The notes: generated from the letters alone by a model not told the origin. A DNA stretch of 11,847 nucleotides from Planctomycetota bacterium (GCA_022567055.1 JADFHU010000089.1:1-11847); one strand, 5' to 3'. Positions 1 to 6,362 are shown, counted from the first letter of the stretch. A program made the numbers and translations.

Positions 1-1071
1 GGCGTCGGTGTTGGCGCTTCTGTAGACCTCGGATCTGTTTCGGCGCAAGTGGCGCAGGTCCCCAGGAAGAATACGCTCATGCACGTTGGCGGCGACTACC
101 ATAGCGTTGCGGGGGGTCGGGGGGCCGATATCACGGCGAAGGAAAACCTGGAATACAATTTGCGCTACGGTGTGAAGCATCTGACCGCAAAAGTAAAAAA
201 GCGTTCTGACGATGGCGCCTGGAATCTCGATGATCTGAAGAGGATGAAAGACAACTGCGACAAGTATGGAGTCATTTTCGAAGCCATAAGAATGGAGGAT
301 GACTATATCAGGCTGAGAAAGGGCCCGGAGCGCGATCGAAGCCTTGAAACGATCATGGAGAATATCCGCAAGGCCTCCCGGGTGGACGTTAAAGTCATCA
401 CCTATCATTGGAGAGCGATACCCATAAGGCGAAACCGGCGAGTGGCCGGTCGAGGCGGCGTTACCTATGCCGGGTTCAAGCTCGAAGACAACTGGAGAGA
501 TTTGCCCGTGGGAAAATCGGGCAGGGTCGCTTCCGAAGATTACTGGGAACGGATCACCTATTTTCTTGAAAACATCATACCCGTGGCCAGGGAATACGAC
601 GTCAGAATGGCCTGCCATCCCTATGATCCGCCCGGACTTCCATTCGGCTATCAAGGTGCCGACAACTGGGATTCGCCGTCGGTCTTTGACGGAATCAAAC
701 GCTACGAATCGATCGTCGAAAGTCCTTACAACGGATTTCAGTTGTGTCTGGGAACGGTTGCCGAGGGGCTGAAGAACCCCAACAGAGAAGTCCTCCCCAT
801 TGTCGAACACCTGGGCAAACGGGGGAAAATACACCAGATCCATATGCGAAACATACGCGGAGGACTACACGATTTTTCGGAAGTCTTTCCCGACGAAGGA
901 GAGATGGATTTTCTCGAGATCATGAGAATGCTGAGGGACCTTCAGTTCTCCGGTGCCTTCTGCCCCGACCATATGCCGAGTCATCGCGACGATCCGGGGA
1001 AGCTTCAGGCGTTTGCTTTCGGTTACGGCTATATCAATGCCCTCATTCACGCCGTGAATTCCGAAGTATAG
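1..1071 (+). CDS. uxuA: Mannonate dehydratase, exported type, 5' end cut by the window edge
   Basis: Mannonate dehydratase (UxuA family, xylose-isomerase-like TIM barrel) removes water from D-mannonate to give 2-keto-3-deoxygluconate in glucuronate breakdown. Numbering from the in-frame GTG at 49, the family metal and active-site residues are visible: ACHPYDPP near 191-198, Cys233, the HMRN motif with His265, and Asp307-His308 in CPDHMP. The frame stays open upstream of the GTG to base 1, and those 16 codons read as small and hydrophobic residues ending in SVSAQ. This looks like the end of a signal peptide, so 49 is probably not the true start. The twin-arginine or Sec n-region would lie outside the window. 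E. coli UxuA is a cytoplasmic protein of about 394 residues. Stop is TAG at 1069-1071. The gene converges on the next one. Family assignment is firm; export is inferred. Confidence 0.86.
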   Translation, partial: GVGVGASVDLGSVSAQVAQVPRKNTLMHVGGDYHSVAGGRGADITAKENLEYNLRYGVKHLTAKVKKRSDDGAWNLDDLKRMKDNCDKYGVIFEAIRMEDDYIRLRKGPERDRSLETIMENIRKASRVDVKVITYHWRAIPIRRNRRVAGRGGVTYAGFKLEDNWRDLPVGKSGRVASEDYWERITYFLENIIPVAREYDVRMACHPYDPPGLPFGYQGADNWDSPSVFDGIKRYESIVESPYNGFQLCLGTVAEGLKNPNREVLPIVEHLGKRGKIHQIHMRNIRGGLHDFSEVFPDEGEMDFLEIMRMLRDLQFSGAFCPDHMPSHRDDPGKLQAFAFGYGYINALIHAVNSEV

Positions 1072-1190
1072 AGCATGCCTTCCATTACCCGTTTGTTTCG
1101 CCGCGTTGACATGCGTCGGTTCGACCGGATCGCGTCCAATCGACGTGCGATGCTCCGCCAGCGGGCCTGGGCCATTGTTGCGGCTCAAAT

Positions 1191-3011
1191 TCATTTTTCC
1201 ACAAAAATCGATTCCGCATAGGCCAATCGGCCGGTGTGGCCTTCGTAGTATCGAAAGATCACATGGGGACGAGGAAATGCGATCCAGCGATCTTGTCCGT
1301 CCGAAACGCCGGGGTTACGGACTACGTTATTCACTTGGACGACGCAGTAGTGCGGCAATCGCGCTGTGCGGCCCAAATCGCCCAGCACATAGCTGGACCA
1401 GCGGATGTCGCAGCGGCGCGGCCCCGACTGGAACGGACCGTTCGGCGGACGGTTGCCTTCGTGCGGAGCCGAATGGTTCGTCGAACTGTGCGGCCCGGAA
1501 GCGAATTCCCACACGCGATCGGTGATGCGGATGGCAAAGCTGTTGTGCAGGTCGCCGGTCAGCACAAAGACCGGCTTGTTCAGACCGTCCCAGAAGTCGA
1601 TCAACTCTTCGCGTTCTTCCAGAAACGACGTCCACGCCTCGTCTTTGTTCGAGCGGCCCTTGGGATCGACGTGAGGAATCATGAAGTTGACCGTCGAGAC
1701 GACGAACAGGAAATCGCCATCGCTGGCACGCATCTGGTCGATCAGCCAGTGCTTTTGGTTTCGTCCGAGCATGGACACACCCGGCTTGGACGGGTTCATT
1801 TTGTCGTGGAGCGTGCGCTCGGACCGCGTATCGACGAAGAAGAAATCGCAGTTGGAAACACGCTTGCGCCAGTAGTTGCGACGACCGATGGAGTAAGGCG
1901 GGGTCGAGTCGGCCTGCGCGGCGGGCCGGATGCGCACCCGATGCCGATCCAGGACTTCGATCAGCTCGTAGACGCCGGCATTGGCGTCGCCTTGCCCCGC
2001 ATTCGGGCCCCAGTGGACGTGCAGATTCGATGCTTGAGACAGATCCAGTTGCGAGAAATCCGCCGCAGTGTCGATCAGCACATCGCTGCCGGCTTGCAGT
2101 TTGGCCTGTCCGAACCAGATCCCCTGTGTGAACTCCGGGAAACTGCTCCAGCCCAGATAGTGGTACCATGCCTCGATGCCGACATCGCGGAACAGGGTCC
2201 GCGCGTTGCGGTACCCGATCTCGCCCGTGCCGGTGATGTCGTTCAGGATCTCGTGATCGTCGAAGGTGAAGAATGAAGGGATCTCCCGATGCCACGTTGC
2301 CAGATTCCGGTCGGTATCCAGGTAGTACTTGTAATTCTCCCAGACGCCGACGATATCCGGAGCCAAGCGGACCAGGCGCGGCGTGTCAGTCGGCGTGATC
2401 CCCACTTGCTGCCGCCACGCATCGACTGAGTAGTCTCGGCGGACTTCGTACATCCAGTCGCCGTTGAGGATTGCGAAATCGATTTCGTTTTCTAGTTCTC
2501 GCAGCATCGTGACGTATGTCGGGCGCGGCGGAGTACCGTCGTCGGAAAACTGCGGTTTGTTGCCGCAGGCAAACTCGAAGCTGAAATTGAAAAGCCCTCT
2601 CGGATTGTGCCGTTCGTGACGGGTGTCCTCGGCGGCAGGCAAGGTGCGAAATGACCCGCCTAGCACATCGGAGGTTTTTCCGGTCGACGTCTCGACTTGA
2701 TAGTAATACTCGGTGTCGGATCTCAGACCCTTGATCCAGGCCCAACCTGTATTGTCGCTGCTCAGCGTAGTGTCGACTCCCTCGAATAACGAGTCGAGTG
2801 TTTGCGGTGAGTGTCCATACCGTACGCGAAAGGCGCTTGGCCGCGAAGTCCGAACCCAGATCCCGACGCCATCGGCGCTGAGCCGCCCCAGAATAGGTCC
2901 ATGCGTTATCCGAACGTCGATTCTCTCAGCACCCGTGAGCTTGCAGACCGATGACAAAACCAGAAAGGCTAACACAGAAGTGCTCGCAAGAATCCATCTT
3001 TGACGAATCAT
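1191..3011 (-). CDS. Secreted PhoD-like alkaline phosphatase/phosphodiesterase
   Basis: A 606-aa PhoD-family metallophosphoesterase, expected to hydrolyse phosphomonoesters or diesters outside the cytoplasm. The start at 3011 is chosen because a GGAG lies about 7 nt upstream and the protein then opens with a signal peptide (basic MIRQR, hydrophobic 7-22, cleavage near 28). The longer in-frame reading to 3191 lacks these. An Fn3-like N-terminal domain (about 33-125, GPILGRLSADGVGIWVRT) precedes the catalytic domain. Metal-site motifs are GDWMY (184-188), DDHEILND (251-258), DTRSER (394-399) and GDLHNS (486-491). A stretch at about 309-385 looks like an insertion in the catalytic domain. The gene diverges from sulfatase 1. 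No Pho box was recognised. Substrate cannot be told from sequence; phosphatase or phosphodiesterase both remain possible. Confidence 0.85.
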   Translation of the reverse strand: MIRQRWILASTSVLAFLVLSSVCKLTGAERIDVRITHGPILGRLSADGVGIWVRTSRPSAFRVRYGHSPQTLDSLFEGVDTTLSSDNTGWAWIKGLRSDTEYYYQVETSTGKTSDVLGGSFRTLPAAEDTRHERHNPRGLFNFSFEFACGNKPQFSDDGTPPRPTYVTMLRELENEIDFAILNGDWMYEVRRDYSVDAWRQQVGITPTDTPRLVRLAPDIVGVWENYKYYLDTDRNLATWHREIPSFFTFDDHEILNDITGTGEIGYRNARTLFRDVGIEAWYHYLGWSSFPEFTQGIWFGQAKLQAGSDVLIDTAADFSQLDLSQASNLHVHWGPNAGQGDANAGVYELIEVLDRHRVRIRPAAQADSTPPYSIGRRNYWRKRVSNCDFFFVDTRSERTLHDKMNPSKPGVSMLGRNQKHWLIDQMRASDGDFLFVVSTVNFMIPHVDPKGRSNKDEAWTSFLEEREELIDFWDGLNKPVFVLTGDLHNSFAIRITDRVWEFASGPHSSTNHSAPHEGNRPPNGPFQSGPRRCDIRWSSYVLGDLGRTARLPHYCVVQVNNVVRNPGVSDGQDRWIAFPRPHVIFRYYEGHTGRLAYAESIFVEK

Positions 3012-3040
3012 TTGTATCTCCAAGAAAATACGTGCCCTAC

Positions 3041-3062
3041 TCAAACATTCGAGCTTGTTTGA
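3041..3062. promoter_or_regulatory. 22-bp dyad upstream of the phosphatase gene
   Basis: Perfect 7-bp arms TCAAACA and TGTTTGA are separated by 8 nt. The dyad lies 30 nt before the phosphatase start at 3011. It could be an operator or a leader stem-loop. It has the same arm and loop lengths as the dyad in front of the divergent sulfatase, but a different sequence. The function is unproven. Confidence 0.35.
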
Positions 3063-3135
3063 TGCCAACGACTTATGTAAGCTTCCTGCATACCGAGTAA
3101 GTATGAATTCTATGGGAATATCCGGGGGCAAGCAA

Positions 3136-3165
3136 TATAGTAAGTCCTTGCACATCAACAAGGAC
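3136..3165 (+). promoter_or_regulatory. -10-like box and 22-bp dyad before sulfatase 1
   Basis: TATAGT (3136-3141, five of six consensus bases) is followed at once by GTCCTTG, 8 nt, CAAGGAC (3144-3165), a perfect 7-bp inverted repeat. The expected transcription start would fall inside the dyad, as for many repressor operators. No convincing -35 box was found, so the promoter part is weak. The dyad ends 24 nt before the ATG, and an AGGGA Shine-Dalgarno sits at 3178-3182. Confidence 0.35.
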
Positions 3166-3189
3166 GGAGTTTTCGGTAGGGACAGGTCC

Positions 3190-4635
3190 ATGATTCCTCA
3201 CTCGTCTCGAAGTTGGCTAATGTTGGGCTTGATAGGTTTGCATATTTTGGTTGGCCATGCCTATAGTATCGTCGGCCCAGAGGAGCATGCCCTGCGAGAA
3301 AGGCCCAATTTCATCATCATCTTAGTCGACAACCTAGGCTACGGTGACTTGGGGTGCTATGGTTCTCGAGCTAATCGGACTCTGGAAATCGATCAGATGG
3401 CAAGAGAGGGCCTGCGTTTCACCAGTTTCTATTCCTCCAGTGGCGTGTGCACGCCGTCTCGCGCAAGTCTCATGACCGGTTGCTATGCTCAGCGGGTCGG
3501 TATGCATGTGTCCGACAAGAACGGCTGGGTGTTGCGACCCGTTGCGGCCAAGGGTCTAAATCCCAATGAAGTGACCCTTGCCGAGATCCTGCAACAGCAA
3601 GGCTATGCAACGGCCTGTATCGGTAAGTGGCATTTAGGCGATCAGATTGAGTTCTTGCCCACGCGTCATGGCTTCGATACTTTCCTTGGCATTCCCTACA
3701 GCGAGGATATGTATCCAAGGCCGGGTCGAGACTGGCCACCAGTGCCTCTGCTGTATAATGAACGAGTGATTGAGGCCCCCGTTGATCTATCGACGACCAC
3801 AAGACGTTACGTGGCAGAAGCTATCCGATTTCTGAAAAGAAACCGGGGGCGTCCGTTCTTCTTGTATTTCCCGCACCACCTACCGGGCAGCATGCGGAGA
3901 CCGGTGGTTGATGCACGTTTCGCTGGAGAATCCGCAAACGGACCTTGGGGTGATAGCATCGCAGAGATTGATTGGTCGGTAGGCGAGATACTGAATGCGA
4001 TTCGAGACCTGAATCTCGACGATCGCACCCTGGTCGTACTGGTTTCCGACAATGGAGCGCCCTTGGGGCATGGCGGCAGCAACAGGCCCTTAGGAGGAAC
4101 TGGCTATACGACCAGTGAGGGCGGCATGCGTGTGCCCTGTATCATTCGGTGGCCTGGAATGATTCCAGCGGGCGGAACCTGTCACGAACTCTGCACCATG
4201 ATGGACATACTGCCGACATTTACTCACCTAGCCGGCGGCACGTTACCCCAGGATCGAGTGATTGATGGTCACAATGCCTGGGCTCTTTGGAGAGGCCAAC
4301 CAGGTGCCAAGTCCACCTATGAAGTATTCTACTACTATATGGTGGATCAACTGCAAGCGATTCGAATGGGCTCTTGGAAACTACACCTTGCACTGAACAG
4401 CAAACCGAGGTCTCGGGAGAATCGCACACAAAGACGAGGCCAATTCTTGATCAATCTGGATCGAGATTTGCAGGAGAAGCACGATGTGTCTGCCAAACAC
4501 TCAGACATTGTCAAAAAACTCCTGACTTGGGCCGACAGGGCCCGCGAAGACTTGGGTGACGCCGGGCGACCCGGATCCGGCCAACGACAGGCCGGATGGG
4601 TGGAGCATCCAACACCAAGGGTTCTCCCCGAGTAG
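3190..4635 (+). CDS. Secreted S1-type sulfatase with altered active site
   Basis: A 481-aa sulfatase of the formylglycine type, which would cleave sulfate esters from glycans. The start at 3190 has AGGGA 7 nt upstream and gives a signal peptide (hydrophobic about 9-25). The motif CTPSRASLMTG (Cys87) matches the C-x-P-x-R signal for conversion of Cys to formylglycine by an FGE/anSME enzyme; neither enzyme is encoded here. GKWHLG (Lys146, His148) and SDNG (Asp287, Asn288) are present. Two departures stand out: the N-terminal metal pair reads Asp47-Asn48 where DD is usual, and the loop before EGGMRVP (about 298-311) has no lysine where most members have a catalytic Lys. It is paralogous to sulfatase 2, sharing for example EIDWSVGEI and GFD.F.GIPYS. 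Activity may be changed or lost. Confidence 0.88.
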   Translation: MIPHSSRSWLMLGLIGLHILVGHAYSIVGPEEHALRERPNFIIILVDNLGYGDLGCYGSRANRTLEIDQMAREGLRFTSFYSSSGVCTPSRASLMTGCYAQRVGMHVSDKNGWVLRPVAAKGLNPNEVTLAEILQQQGYATACIGKWHLGDQIEFLPTRHGFDTFLGIPYSEDMYPRPGRDWPPVPLLYNERVIEAPVDLSTTTRRYVAEAIRFLKRNRGRPFFLYFPHHLPGSMRRPVVDARFAGESANGPWGDSIAEIDWSVGEILNAIRDLNLDDRTLVVLVSDNGAPLGHGGSNRPLGGTGYTTSEGGMRVPCIIRWPGMIPAGGTCHELCTMMDILPTFTHLAGGTLPQDRVIDGHNAWALWRGQPGAKSTYEVFYYYMVDQLQAIRMGSWKLHLALNSKPRSRENRTQRRGQFLINLDRDLQEKHDVSAKHSDIVKKLLTWADRAREDLGDAGRPGSGQRQAGWVEHPTPRVLPE

Positions 4636-4754
4636 AAAGCACACTGTTAGTCGTCGTGCAGTTCAAAAATTAATACCACATAACTCCTGCAAGTCCGGTG
4701 ACTTATCCACGGATGGGTTTTTACACCCTACGCGGCCTCTGGGTTCATTTCCCC

Positions 4755-4784
4755 TTGATGCGTGATACACCCCAACGGTATAAT
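4755..4784 (+). promoter_or_regulatory. Sigma70-type promoter in the intergenic region
   Basis: A perfect TATAAT (4779-4784) stands 18 nt after TTGATG (4755-4760, four of six consensus bases). The expected start is near 4791. No open frame with a Shine-Dalgarno follows, so the transcript would run straight into the large palindrome. Confidence 0.5.
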
Positions 4785-4897
4785 CTCACCTATCGGTGGC
4801 AATCAAATGTCTTATCAATAACCCATGCTCGAGGCCACGCCGATGGGAATAGGTTTTTGGATGATCTGCAGGTGGATATATCGCCAAAGAATCTTTG

Positions 4898-5116
4898 TTC
4901 GCATTTAAGTCCGCCATTCGAGCCTAGGGAACGACAAGAAATAACTTGGACTTTTGAATGCCCAATTGCACCCCATCTTTGATCGCTTCTCAATCGCCAA
5001 ATCCGCGACGTAGGACAGCTACGCCTGTGGTTTCGCTCAATCGGGCGCGACCAAATATGGAGCACACTTGGACCCCAAATTGTCCAACTTATTTCTTGCC
5101 GATCCCTAAATGCGAA
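4898..5116. repeat. Large imperfect palindrome
   Basis: Bases 4926-4986 pair with 5047-5107 without gaps. By hand alignment 45 of 61 positions are complementary, including a 26-bp outer segment with 3 mismatches (4926-4951 with 5082-5107). Outside this, after a 19-nt asymmetric loop on the left, TTCGCATTT (4898-4906) pairs perfectly with 5108-5116. The apex contains a small CGTAG/CTACG stem at 5009-5023. It could be a hairpin RNA, a MITE-like element or an old inverted duplication. No second copy of the sequence was seen in this window. Confidence 0.7.
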
Positions 5117-5143
5117 AGCCAGCGCCAATTGGTTCTTTTTCAG

Positions 5144-5196
5144 AGCGGTCCCTTGCCAGCTTGTCATTGCAGGAGCTTCCTCCTCGAGGGACCGCT
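5144..5196. repeat. Inverted repeat with 10-bp perfect arms
   Basis: AGCGGTCCCT (5144-5153) and AGGGACCGCT (5187-5196) are exact reverse complements around a 33-nt loop. It lies between the large palindrome and the terminator-like stem. It may be part of a folded RNA; alone it has no assigned function. Confidence 0.5.
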
Positions 5197-5220
5197 TTCT
5201 TCCTCCCATAGATTCTAGGT

Positions 5221-5275
5221 CCCCTGCGACTCTCTCTCCTCCACCCTCCCGGGTCGTAGGGGTTTCTATTGATAT
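5221..5275 (+). terminator. Terminator-like stem-loop
   Basis: CCCCTGCGAC (5221-5230) pairs with GTCGTAGGGG (5253-5262), nine Watson-Crick pairs and one G-T. A T-rich stretch (TTTCTATTG) follows. It would end plus-strand transcription just before the promoter of the membrane-protein gene. The U-tract is imperfect, so intrinsic termination is likely rather than certain. Confidence 0.4.
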
Positions 5276-5297
5276 CATCCATCCGGCTTTGTATCTT
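5269..5297 (+). promoter_or_regulatory. Sigma70-like promoter for the small membrane protein
   Basis: TTGATA (5269-5274, five of six) and TATCTT (5292-5297, four of six) are 17 nt apart. The implied start near 5304 leaves a leader of about 27 nt before the GTG at 5331. Confidence 0.4.
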
Positions 5298-5330
5298 TTT
5301 CTGTAAGACCGAGTAGTTCTTGGGGTAGGC

Positions 5331-5750
5331 GTGCTTTCAACCGCAAATATGCTGAAGCCCACCGTGACATGTATCTTCGTATTCTCGACTGCCATTTTGG
5401 TAGTGTCGCACTATTATGTTTCAGATCAAAAGGACCTGATGATATTGGTGGCAGGGGTTACTGCGATCGGAGCGACGGTGTCGGCTGGCGTTGATATTTG
5501 GGACCGCTGGAAGTCCAGTTCGGCGCGCAGAAAAAAGAGGTTGAGGGAAATTCCCGAAAACTTCAAGGCCAACTTTCATGACGGCTTGATCAGCTTGGAG
5601 ATCATCCTAAGCAAATCAGAACTGACATACGATCGTATCTATGAATTGTCGCAAGACACACGCGTAATGAAGTTGCTGGCTGAACATGAACTTGCCGGTT
5701 TACGCGATGAGTTGGAAAAGTTTGCTGAGTTGTACAAATCTGGTAGATAA
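5331..5750 (+). CDS. Small two-helix membrane protein of unknown function
   Basis: A 139-aa protein from the GTG at 5331, which has GGGG 5 nt upstream. An in-frame ATG at 5349 is the alternative but has no Shine-Dalgarno. Two hydrophobic segments are visible, about residues 10-28 and 36-54. A very basic stretch (SSSARRKKRLRE, about 62-73) and a charged, probably helical C-terminal region of some 65 residues follow. By the positive-inside rule both termini should be cytoplasmic. I do not recognise the family and assign no function. It appears to have its own promoter and converges on the 67-aa gene with a strong hairpin between them. The chance that this is not a real gene is moderate. Confidence 0.55.
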   Translation: MLSTANMLKPTVTCIFVFSTAILVVSHYYVSDQKDLMILVAGVTAIGATVSAGVDIWDRWKSSSARRKKRLREIPENFKANFHDGLISLEIILSKSELTYDRIYELSQDTRVMKLLAEHELAGLRDELEKFAELYKSGR

Positions 5751-5757
5751 CGAATAA

Positions 5758-5832
5758 GAGTTTGCAGCGGACCGCCGAAGGCGTCCGACTGCAACTCATG
5801 GTTGAACCGGAGTTGGCTTGCCTTTCGGTTTT
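5758..5832. terminator. Overlapping stem-loops between convergent genes, probable bidirectional terminator
   Basis: A long hairpin (5758-5797) pairs GAGTTTGCAG with CTGCAACTC and the adjoining CGGAC/GTCCG blocks around a GAA loop. On the minus strand it is followed by TTATTCGTT. Its right arm can instead pair downstream: CAACTC (5792-5797) with GAGTTG (5810-5815), enclosing GGTT-g-AACC. A third possibility, AACCG (5805-5809) with CGGTT, is followed by a run of Ts on the plus strand. Position between two convergent stops supports a terminator role. Confidence 0.5.
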
Positions 5833-6036
5833 TCAACGTCGTTTCCTTCGTTTACGCTTTTGTATTTTTTCGACGTTCACTCGTGTTGGTCCGGCAGCCC
5901 GTCTATCCCCTCGGTTTTCCGCGCTTTTCTTCACGTCCTCTTCTGTAACCTCTGTATCAGAATTCTCTTCCTCTGCTTCTACATCAGGACCTATCTCTAT
6001 TTCGAGCCACTTTCTTAATCTATCAAGTATCCCCAT
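5833..6036 (-). CDS. Small highly charged protein, unknown function
   Basis: A 67-aa protein with a perfect AAGGAGG Shine-Dalgarno (6044-6050) 7 nt before the ATG at 6036, the best ribosome site in the window and the main reason to believe the gene. Residues 1-14 (MGILDRLRKWLEIE) can form an amphipathic helix. The middle (about 16-37) is acidic, and the end (about 51-67) is very basic, finishing in KRKRRKRR. This acidic-then-basic layout might suit contact with nucleic acid, membrane or ribosome, but I recognise no family. The Shine-Dalgarno overlaps the TAA of a possible upstream micro-ORF, which would allow coupled translation. A perfect TTGACA (6132-6127, minus strand) lies upstream but with only a weak -10 box. 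Confidence 0.65.
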   Translation of the reverse strand: MGILDRLRKWLEIEIGPDVEAEEENSDTEVTEEDVKKSAENRGDRRAAGPTRVNVEKIQKRKRRKRR

Positions 6037-6048
6037 ACTTCAACCTCC

Positions 6049-6117
6049 TTAGACGGTAATCATGGTCCAGGGACACATTGGGTCGGGACCACTTGGGGGA
6101 GCATCGGTATCATTCAT
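6049..6117 (-). CDS. Possible 22-aa leader peptide upstream of the 67-aa gene
   Basis: From the ATG at 6117 this frame reads 22 codons (MNDTDAPP to PWTMITV) and ends in a TAA at 6049-6051 that forms part of the next gene's TAAGGAGG. An AGGAA lies 5 nt before the ATG. The frame continues open upstream with two adjacent cysteines and a third just before the ATG (YCCLTGTC), so the true product may be longer and its start may have been lost into the inverted repeat at 6201-6362. It is short enough to be chance. Confidence 0.25.
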   Translation of the reverse strand: MNDTDAPPSGPDPMCPWTMITV

Positions 6118-6152
6118 ACAGGTTCCTGTCAAGCAACAATAGCCCTTCCCTG

Positions 6153-6171
6153 AACCGGAATAATTTCGGTT
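6153..6171. promoter_or_regulatory. 19-bp operator-like dyad between divergent genes
   Basis: AACCGGAAT-A-ATTTCGGTT is palindromic over 19 bp, with eight of nine pairs Watson-Crick and one G-T. It lies between the 67-aa gene and sulfatase 2. Its size and symmetry resemble a dimeric repressor site. A second short dyad, ACAGG-tt-CCTGT (6118-6129), overlaps the TTGACA box on the minus strand. No regulator is encoded nearby. Confidence 0.35.
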
Positions 6172-6200
6172 TGTGATGCTGCTGTTTCGCGGGTGGTGGT

Positions 6201-6362
6201 AGGCTGTGTCGGAAAACTCGATCTGGCTTCGAGCGGCCCTTTTTCCGCCTGGCCGCATCCGGCTGCATCGACGATAGAACAAACATCGCCTGCTTCGCCG
6301 TCTTTGCCAGGCGAAAAAATGGCTCGCTCTCGGGCCGACGACGGAGTTTTCCGACAAAGCCT
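6201..6362. repeat. MITE-like element with 19-bp terminal inverted repeats
   Basis: The ends 6201-6219 (AGGCTGTGTCGGAAAACTC) and 6344-6362 are reverse complements at 18 of 19 positions. The symmetry continues inward with gaps: CCCTTTTTCCGCCTGGC (from 6237) matches the complement of GCCAGGCGAAAAAATGGC near 6306-6323. The whole 162-bp unit is therefore a degenerate palindrome, typical of a small non-autonomous transposable element. No transposase and no clear target-site duplication are visible. It ends 4 bp before the ATG of sulfatase 2. Confidence 0.6.

Larger units (their letters stand above)
4636..5330. other. Structured intergenic region without a convincing gene
   Basis: No reading frame here has a credible Shine-Dalgarno, recognisable protein features or family resemblance. 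The stretch holds a sigma70-like promoter (4755-4784), a large imperfect palindrome (4898-5116), a shorter inverted repeat (5144-5196), a terminator-like stem-loop (5221-5275) and a second promoter (5269-5297). The order promoter, stems, terminator, promoter fits an independent non-coding transcript of roughly 480 nt, but that is inference. Confidence 0.6.

Noticed and set aside
1236..2295. Long open frames of over 300 codons on both strands inside the PhoD-like phosphatase
   Set aside because: They overlap a gene with clear catalytic motifs, a signal peptide and a Shine-Dalgarno. Their translations are Arg/Pro-rich with no family resemblance, as expected for shadow frames in G+C-rich coding DNA.
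3012..3191. A 60-residue N-terminal extension of the PhoD-like phosphatase
   Set aside because: The extension would bury the signal peptide and run through the divergent promoter region. The ATG at 3011 has a good GGAG at proper spacing.
4790..5395. A 201-codon minus-strand frame across the intergenic region
   Set aside because: It lacks a ribosome site, its composition is unlike a folded protein, and it spans the palindrome and the other stem-loops. The apparent repeat of short peptides in it is produced by the inverted repeat.
5745..5810. Resemblance of the hairpin after the membrane-protein gene to an integron attC site
   Set aside because: GTTGAAC at 5802 fits the GTTRRRY right core, but the left side (AGATAAC) does not fit RYYYAAC, no second copy exists in the window, and no integrase is present. 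A terminator explains it better.
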